Assembly: GCA_963788125.1 (NCBI GenBank)
Contig: CAWBFN010000001.1
Location: 620,001-684,000, forward strand
Direction: 5' to 3'
DNA from: Bog-473 sp963788125
GTDB lineage: Bacteria; Actinomycetota; Acidimicrobiia; Acidimicrobiales; RAAP-2
DNA: 64,000 nucleotides
Part shown: positions 59,637-64,000 of the stretch, piece after piece
Numbering within the stretch: position 1 is the first letter of the stretch
How the letters are laid out: every line of letters begins with the position of its first letter
Made by a program: the position numbers and the translations under genes
The notes under the pieces: generated by a model
Database searches by the model: none
Seen by the model: only the letters and a program-made list of their open reading frames with translations
What the model was told of the DNA's origin: nothing

Positions 59637-60812
59637 GTGTATGACCTGAACCTGACACCGCTCCTGCGCTCGAATCTGAGCCAGCGGCCCGAATCCGTAC
59701 CGGCGGCGATCGAGAGCCTGGGCACGGCGTTCGGCGCAGTCGACATCGTCATCTACCTCGTCGACTTCGGCCAGCTCTTCCTCGAGCCGCTCGGCGACGA
59801 CTCGGCCCACCACGAGCTGCCGCAGCGGGAGGAGGTCTCCGGCACCATGGCCGGACGCGCCTTTCTCACCCAGAGGCCGGTGACCGCGGAGCGGGCCGAG
59901 GGCACGCGCGTCTGGGTCCCCATCCGTGAGGGATCGGACCGGACGGGGGTCCTGGCCCTCACGATCCCGGACGCCGAGCCGGATCGCCTCCAGGCGTGTG
60001 AGGACCTGGGCTCCGTCGCGGGGTACATCATCGCCGTCAACGCACGGGTGAGCGACGTCTTCAATCTGCACCGGCGCCGCAAGTCCATGACGCTGGCCGC
60101 CAGCATGCAGTGGGATCTCCTCCCGCCACTCGTCTTCAGATCGCCGAGTGTCGACGTGGCCGGCCAGCTCGAGCCGGCCTACGAGGTGGGTGGGGACTGC
60201 TTCGACTACGCGATCAACTGGCCGGTGCTCGACGTGGCGATCATGGACTCCATGGGGCACGGCTTGAACTCGGCCATGCTGGCCGGCCTGGCCGTGGGCT
60301 GCTACCGCCACGATCGCCGCCACGGGCACGCCCTGTCCGACATGCATCGGGCACTTGAATCAACGATCAGGGATCGCTACGAGGGCAAGGGGTTCGTCAC
60401 CGGCCAACTCGCCCAGCTCAATGTGGAGACAGGCCAGCTGCGCTGGACCAATGCGGGCCACCCGCTCCCCCTCCACATCCGGGGCGAACGAGTGATCGGC
60501 CATCTCGACTGCCGGCCGACGCTCCCCTGGGGGCTCGGGAGGGACGGGGACCACCCCACCGTGGCCGACGTCTCGCTGGAGCCGGGCGACGGCCTCTTCT
60601 TCTACACCGACGGGGCCATCGAGGGGAAGGGTGAGTTGGGTGGCGGTCTGGGGCTCGAGCGCCTCATGGACCTGGTCGGCCGGTCGGCCTCCGATCAGCT
60701 GCCCGCCGACGAGATCGTGCGCCTCGTCGACCGGGCCATCGTCGAGCACCACGACGAGAAGCTCGACGATGACGCCACCCTGCTCATGGTGCAGTGGAAC
60801 GGCAGCCGGTGA
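59637..60812 (+). CDS. SpoIIE/RsbU-type PP2C serine phosphatase
   Basis: A 391-aa protein with a GAF-like N-terminal sensor (about 1-145) and a C-terminal PP2C-like phosphatase domain. Family sequence includes YEVGGDCFDYA (metal ligand), AIMDSMGHGLNSAMLA, and GDGLFFYTDGAIEG. Such phosphatases dephosphorylate the STAS antagonist and activate the sigma factor. It may complement the partner-switching operon at 19-20.6 kb, which lacks an adjacent phosphatase; the link is an inference from function. GTG at 59637 is the start. Confidence 0.88.
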   Translation: MYDLNLTPLLRSNLSQRPESVPAAIESLGTAFGAVDIVIYLVDFGQLFLEPLGDDSAHHELPQREEVSGTMAGRAFLTQRPVTAERAEGTRVWVPIREGSDRTGVLALTIPDAEPDRLQACEDLGSVAGYIIAVNARVSDVFNLHRRRKSMTLAASMQWDLLPPLVFRSPSVDVAGQLEPAYEVGGDCFDYAINWPVLDVAIMDSMGHGLNSAMLAGLAVGCYRHDRRHGHALSDMHRALESTIRDRYEGKGFVTGQLAQLNVETGQLRWTNAGHPLPLHIRGERVIGHLDCRPTLPWGLGRDGDHPTVADVSLEPGDGLFFYTDGAIEGKGELGGGLGLERLMDLVGRSASDQLPADEIVRLVDRAIVEHHDEKLDDDATLLMVQWNGSR

Positions 60813-60881
60813 CCGACGCTCCGGGCGAGGGCCGCTCGGGCGGGCGACGCTGCCCGACGCACGGCCCGCCCCACAACCGGC

Positions 60882-60906
60882 GTTACGCCCCGCCGCGCCT
60901 GGGTAG
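60882..60906 (+). promoter_or_regulatory. Candidate SigF-type promoter of a small stress protein
   Basis: GTTA (60882-60885) and GGGTAG (60901-60906) are separated by 15 nt, the same pattern as before the small membrane gene but with a less perfect -35. The next gene starts at GTG 60916, so the implied message has almost no leader. Weak. Confidence 0.35.
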
Positions 60907-60915
60907 GGGGAGAGC

Positions 60916-61101
60916 GTGACCATTCCTCCCGTCCCCGAACCGGTGCCCATCGAGCCCGAGCCCGTGCTACCCGACCCCGATGAGCCGGGCCGTCCTCCCG
61001 ACCCGATCGACCGCGGGGCCGAGATCGACGAGGAGCTGGAGGAGACCTTCCCGGCGAGCGATCCGCCGTCGGGGTGGGCGGGCCCGCCGGTGGATGCCTA
61101 G
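60916..61101 (+). CDS. Small acidic proline-rich protein (61 aa)
   Basis: A 61-aa peptide rich in proline, glutamate and aspartate. The C-terminus carries EELEETFPASDPPSGW, a short motif (FPASDPP) recurrent in small bacterial proteins of unknown role. GTG at 60916 follows a GGGGGAG sequence that could serve as ribosome site. It probably is disordered. Its stop overlaps the end of the reverse-strand glycosyltransferase by 4 nt. Confidence 0.65.
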   Translation: MTIPPVPEPVPIEPEPVLPDPDEPGRPPDPIDRGAEIDEELEETFPASDPPSGWAGPPVDA

Positions 61102-61928
61102 GGCTGGACGCGCCCCTTGCGCACCCGCCACCAGGTGGTGAGCACCACCCGCCCGTAACGGAAGCCGAAGAGGTAATTCTTCCCCTTCTTGGTCGTCCCC
61201 GAGGCGCGCGGCAGCCACACCGTCGGCCGCTCGGTGATCCGCCAGCCCCGCTTCATGCACACCATGAGGAGCTCCGCCGTCTGGTACTGCGACTGCCTGA
61301 GTCGGTGGGCCACGTCGTCGAGCATGAGGGTCCGCAGGGCGCGGTAGCCGTTGGAGGTGTCGGTCAGCCTGGTACCGCCCAGGGCGCTCATGACCCACGA
61401 GAAGAGCCGGACACCGACCTTGCGGACGCGATCGGTGGTGGTGTCCTGGCCCAGGCGGCGGGAGGCGACCACGAAGTCGGCCTCGTCGTCCACCAGGGGC
61501 TGCAGCATGACCGGGATCTCGGCTGGGTCGTTCTGGCCGTCGGCGTCGAGCGTCACCACATAGGTGGACCCCAGCTCCATGCAGAGGGCGTACCCCACGC
61601 GGAGCGCGAACCCGTGGCCGAGGTTCTCGGAGAGCACGAAGGTGATGGCGCCCGAGTCCATCGACACCTGGTCCGTGCGGTCGGTGCCGCCATCGACGAC
61701 GACCAGGGTCGACAGGGGCAGCCCGCAGGCTGCCTGCGGCATGGCGGCCAGGACGGCACCGATGTTGGCCTCTTCTTCGTAGGCGCAGATGAGGCCCACG
61801 ACGGGGGAGAGCTTCAGATCGGGGTAGCGGTCGTCGAACGCCTGGCGCGACGCCGCGATGACCCGCCGAGCCCTCTCGGGGTCCGTGCGGGTAGCCCCCT
61901 GGCCGGCTCCGCTCACCGGCGCCATCAT
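61098..61928 (-). CDS. Family 2 glycosyltransferase
   Basis: A 276-aa GT2 enzyme without obvious transmembrane segments. The nucleotide-sugar site has VVVDGGTDRT and the DxD-type LDADGQND. The later LTDTSNGYRALR is typical of dolichol/polyprenyl-phosphate mannosyl- or glucosyltransferases. It could make lipid-linked sugars. ATG at 61928 (or the adjacent ATG at 61925) is the start. It is downstream of ispH on the same strand with a 14-nt gap, a notable pairing since ispH feeds polyprenyl synthesis. Confidence 0.87.
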   Translation of the reverse strand: MMAPVSGAGQGATRTDPERARRVIAASRQAFDDRYPDLKLSPVVGLICAYEEEANIGAVLAAMPQAACGLPLSTLVVVDGGTDRTDQVSMDSGAITFVLSENLGHGFALRVGYALCMELGSTYVVTLDADGQNDPAEIPVMLQPLVDDEADFVVASRRLGQDTTTDRVRKVGVRLFSWVMSALGGTRLTDTSNGYRALRTLMLDDVAHRLRQSQYQTAELLMVCMKRGWRITERPTVWLPRASGTTKKGKNYLFGFRYGRVVLTTWWRVRKGRVQP

Positions 61929-61942
61929 CGCGCCGGGGGGCG

Positions 61943-63004
61943 TCAGGAGACCAATAGGTCGAGCACGTCGGCGGCCGAGACCCCACGGTCGTCGGCCACG
62001 GGATCGGCCCGGAGGGTGCCGGGCCGACCGGCCAGGAAGCCCACGGTGTTCCCCACGGCCCGCAGCAGCTCGCGCAGCTCGGGCGGAGGGGGGAAGTACT
62101 CGTCCTCCGTGGTCACCGTCAGCTCGGTCACTCCACGGCGAGGGGCCAGCACGGCGATCACCTCTTCCACCAGGTGCTCCGGCGCCGACGCCCCGGCGGT
62201 GACCCCCACGGTCCCTTCCAGGTCGTCGGGGAGCTCGCTGGCGTCGTTGATCCGGAACACCCGCGGGCAGCCCGAGGCGACGGCCACCGCCTCGAGCGCG
62301 ACGGTGTTCGACGAGTTGGCCGAGCCGATCACCACGATGGCATCGGACGCGCCGGCCAGGGCCTTCAGGGAAGCCTGACGGTTGGTGGTGGCGAAGCACA
62401 GGTCGCTGCGGGTGGGCATCCACATGTCGGGGTGGCGTCGCTTGGCCGACTCCATGAGCCCCCGCCACTCGTCGTGGCTCAGCGTCGTCTGGGCGAGGAG
62501 CGCCACCGGCCCGAGCTCGCCGTCCTCCTTCTCCACGGCGTCGAGATCCGACTCGTTCTCGATCAGGCGCACCGCCTCGGGAGCCACCGCCATGGTCCCC
62601 ACGGCCTCTTCGTGGCCGGCATGGCCGATGTAGAGGACGGTGTAGCCCTTGGAACTGCGGACCTTGAGCTCGTGGTGGACCTTGGTGACCAGCGGGCAGA
62701 CGGCATCGATCACCACCCCGCCGTGAGCCCGGGCGGCGGCCACGACCTCGGGAGCGGATCCGTGGGCGCTGAGCATCACCGGGGCTCCAGGGGGCACCTC
62801 GCCCACGTCGTCGACGAAGACGACCCCCTGCTCGCGGAAGCGGTCCACCACGATCCGGTTGTGGACGATCTCGTGGTAGCAGTAGACGGGCGGCTCGAAG
62901 ACCCGGACCATCCACGCCAGGGCCTTGACGGCCTTTTCCACCCCGGCGCAGAACCCACGGGGCTCGGCGAGCAGGACGCGATCGACGTTGGACACGCCAA
63001 CCAC
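61943..63004 (-). CDS. ispH: 4-hydroxy-3-methylbut-2-enyl diphosphate reductase
   Basis: A 353-aa iron-sulfur enzyme for the last step of the MEP isoprenoid pathway. The three cluster cysteines lie in PRGFCAGVEKA, DAVCPLVTKVH and SDLCFATTNRQ. The conserved HEIVHN and EDEYFPPPPE segments are present. It makes IPP and DMAPP for quinones and polyprenyl carriers. GTG or ATG at 63004 starts the protein. It is divergent from the DUF512 gene. Confidence 0.95.
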   Translation of the reverse strand: MVGVSNVDRVLLAEPRGFCAGVEKAVKALAWMVRVFEPPVYCYHEIVHNRIVVDRFREQGVVFVDDVGEVPPGAPVMLSAHGSAPEVVAAARAHGGVVIDAVCPLVTKVHHELKVRSSKGYTVLYIGHAGHEEAVGTMAVAPEAVRLIENESDLDAVEKEDGELGPVALLAQTTLSHDEWRGLMESAKRRHPDMWMPTRSDLCFATTNRQASLKALAGASDAIVVIGSANSSNTVALEAVAVASGCPRVFRINDASELPDDLEGTVGVTAGASAPEHLVEEVIAVLAPRRGVTELTVTTEDEYFPPPPELRELLRAVGNTVGFLAGRPGTLRADPVADDRGVSAADVLDLLVS

Positions 63005-63096
63005 GCTACCGGCGATCCGCCGCCCATTTACCTCGTGCCCCTTCGCCCCTCGACGGGCGGGACAGCGTCACCATCTCCCGGCACTAGCCTGGGGCG

Positions 63097-64000
63097 ATGT
63101 CCGCTCCCACGGTGACTTCGGTCACCGCGGCGTCGCCGGCTGCTCGCGCCGGCCTCGCCGTGGGCGACGAGCTGCTCTCCCTCAACGGGCTCGAGCCGCG
63201 CGACGTCATCGAATTCCAGCAGCTCACCGACACCGACGACCTCAGCGTCATGGTCAAGCGCGCCGGTCAGCTCCTCCCGCGCCTCGTCCGCATCGACAAG
63301 GAGCCCGGCGAGCCGCTGGGCATCGAGGTCTCCTCGGCCGTCTTCGACCGCATCCGCACCTGCGACAACCACTGCGCCTTCTGCTTCATCTACCAGCTGC
63401 CCAAGGGGATGCGGCGCAGTCTCTACCTCAAGGACGACGACTACCGGCTTTCGTTCTTGTACGGCAACTTCACCACCCTCACCAGATTCACCGAGCTGGA
63501 CGCCGAGCGCATCCTCACCGAGCGCCTCGGGCCCCTCTTCGTCTCCATCCACAGCACCGACCCCGAGCTGCGGGCCCATATGCTGCGCAATCCCAAGGGG
63601 GCCACCAGCCTGCGCTGGCTCGAGGTCCTGCTCAACGGGGGCATCGAGGTGCACGGTCAGGTGGTCGTCTGCCCGGGTGTCAACGACGGCCCGGCGCTCG
63701 AGGACACCATGGCCGGCATTCTCGACCGGTACCCGACCCTGGCCACGGTCGGCGTCGTGCCGCTGGGCATCAGCCAGTTCTCCAACGAGGCCGCCATGCG
63801 TGCACACACGACCGCCGAGGCGTCCGGGGTGCTCGACACCGTCGGCGAGTGGCAGCGCATCTACAAGAAGACCCTGGGCCGCCGGCTGGTCTATGCCGCC
63901 GACGAGTACTACCTGCTGGCCGGGCGGCCCTTCCCCGCCACCCGGGCCTACGACGGGTTCCCCCAGCACGAGAACGGCATCGGCATGGCCCGAGCCTTCG
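63097..64000 (+). CDS. DUF512 radical-SAM-like protein (3' partial)
   Basis: Open from ATG at 63097 to the right edge of the window (about 301 residues visible). The N-terminus has a PDZ-like stretch (ASPAARAGLAVGDELLSLNG). An iron-sulfur motif CDNHCAFCFIYQLPKGMRR begins near residue 89, followed by the DUF512-type RLSFLYGNFTTL. Homologues in actinobacteria are usually next to the ribosome-assembly GTPase gene der. Function unknown; iron-sulfur chemistry is inferred. Confidence 0.88.
   Translation, partial: MSAPTVTSVTAASPAARAGLAVGDELLSLNGLEPRDVIEFQQLTDTDDLSVMVKRAGQLLPRLVRIDKEPGEPLGIEVSSAVFDRIRTCDNHCAFCFIYQLPKGMRRSLYLKDDDYRLSFLYGNFTTLTRFTELDAERILTERLGPLFVSIHSTDPELRAHMLRNPKGATSLRWLEVLLNGGIEVHGQVVVCPGVNDGPALEDTMAGILDRYPTLATVGVVPLGISQFSNEAAMRAHTTAEASGVLDTVGEWQRIYKKTLGRRLVYAADEYYLLAGRPFPATRAYDGFPQHENGIGMARAF

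Noticed and set aside
56623..60347. Long reverse-strand frames opposite aroA-cmk, plsC and the phosphatase
   Set aside because: Antisense to genes with clear motifs; the translations show no family signatures and low-complexity composition.
62000..62915. A longer N-terminal extension of the glycosyltransferase frame through ispH
   Set aside because: This part of the frame overlaps ispH in another frame and carries no conserved sequence; the conserved GT2 domain begins after ATG 61928.
1..64000. Search for tRNA, rRNA, riboswitch and insertion sequences
   Set aside because: By eye I found no tRNA-like cloverleaf, rRNA segment, riboswitch core or transposase gene. Without a covariance-model search, absence is not proven.

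Overview
The window is GC-rich, densely coded DNA with many GTG starts and 1-4 nt overlaps between genes. A block of housekeeping genes (HAD phosphatase, a small phasin-like gene, tlyA, nadK, recN, pyrG, NUDIX, xerD, scpA, scpB, rluB, cmk) follows the order known from Mycobacterium tuberculosis Rv1692-Rv1712, which places it in the Actinomycetota. The acyl-CoA genes, the CHAD/CYTH protein and the SigF-like module would suit an Acidimicrobiia-type lineage, but that rank is inference. I saw no rRNA, tRNA, CRISPR array, insertion sequence or prophage.

Layout. 1-10.4 kb is accessory metabolism: the end of a drug-efflux gene, an acyl-CoA dehydrogenase, a YrhK-type membrane protein, a cupin, an APH-like kinase, a class III CoA-transferase, an amidohydrolase, a site-2 protease and PdxH. 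10.6-14.6 kb carries a coupled pair of 2-hydroxyacid enzymes, ThpR, a DnaJ/zinc-ribbon protein and a tiny zinc-ribbon protein. 14.8-30 kb is rich in signalling. It has three GGDEF proteins (two with EAL), a CNB-domain protein, a SigB/SigF-type partner-switching operon (STAS, anti-sigma, sigma), a CBM48-CYTH-CHAD fusion, and a Rv1355c-like E1/nitroreductase fusion next to its Rv1354c-like partner. 30.8-43.6 kb is the tlyA-to-rluB housekeeping block, interrupted by a DksA-like gene, an M50 protease and a reverse-strand trpS. 43.9-54.2 kb is mixed: membrane proteins, an ArsR/AHSA1 pair, MscL, and a MoxR-DUF58-transglutaminase operon. 54.2-64 kb holds a phytanoyl-CoA dioxygenase-like gene, the aroH-tyrA-aroA/cmk-plsC operon, a SpoIIE-type phosphatase, a family 2 glycosyltransferase, ispH and a partial DUF512 radical-SAM gene.

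Most notable is the general-stress-type sigma module. Its operon has a near-perfect SigF/SigB-type promoter (GTTT, 16 nt, GGGTAT) on its own strand. The genes are joined by GTGA overlaps, but the anti-sigma gene is out of frame by one nucleotide. A second STAS protein just downstream lacks the phosphorylatable serine. Similar promoter motifs lie before two small stress-type proteins near 59.4 and 60.9 kb, which flank a SpoIIE-type phosphatase that could be the missing activator. Other unusual points are an aroA-cmk fusion, a tlyA whose only plausible start is CTG, a three-domain CBM48-CYTH-CHAD protein, and short tandem repeats recurring at or just after stop codons.
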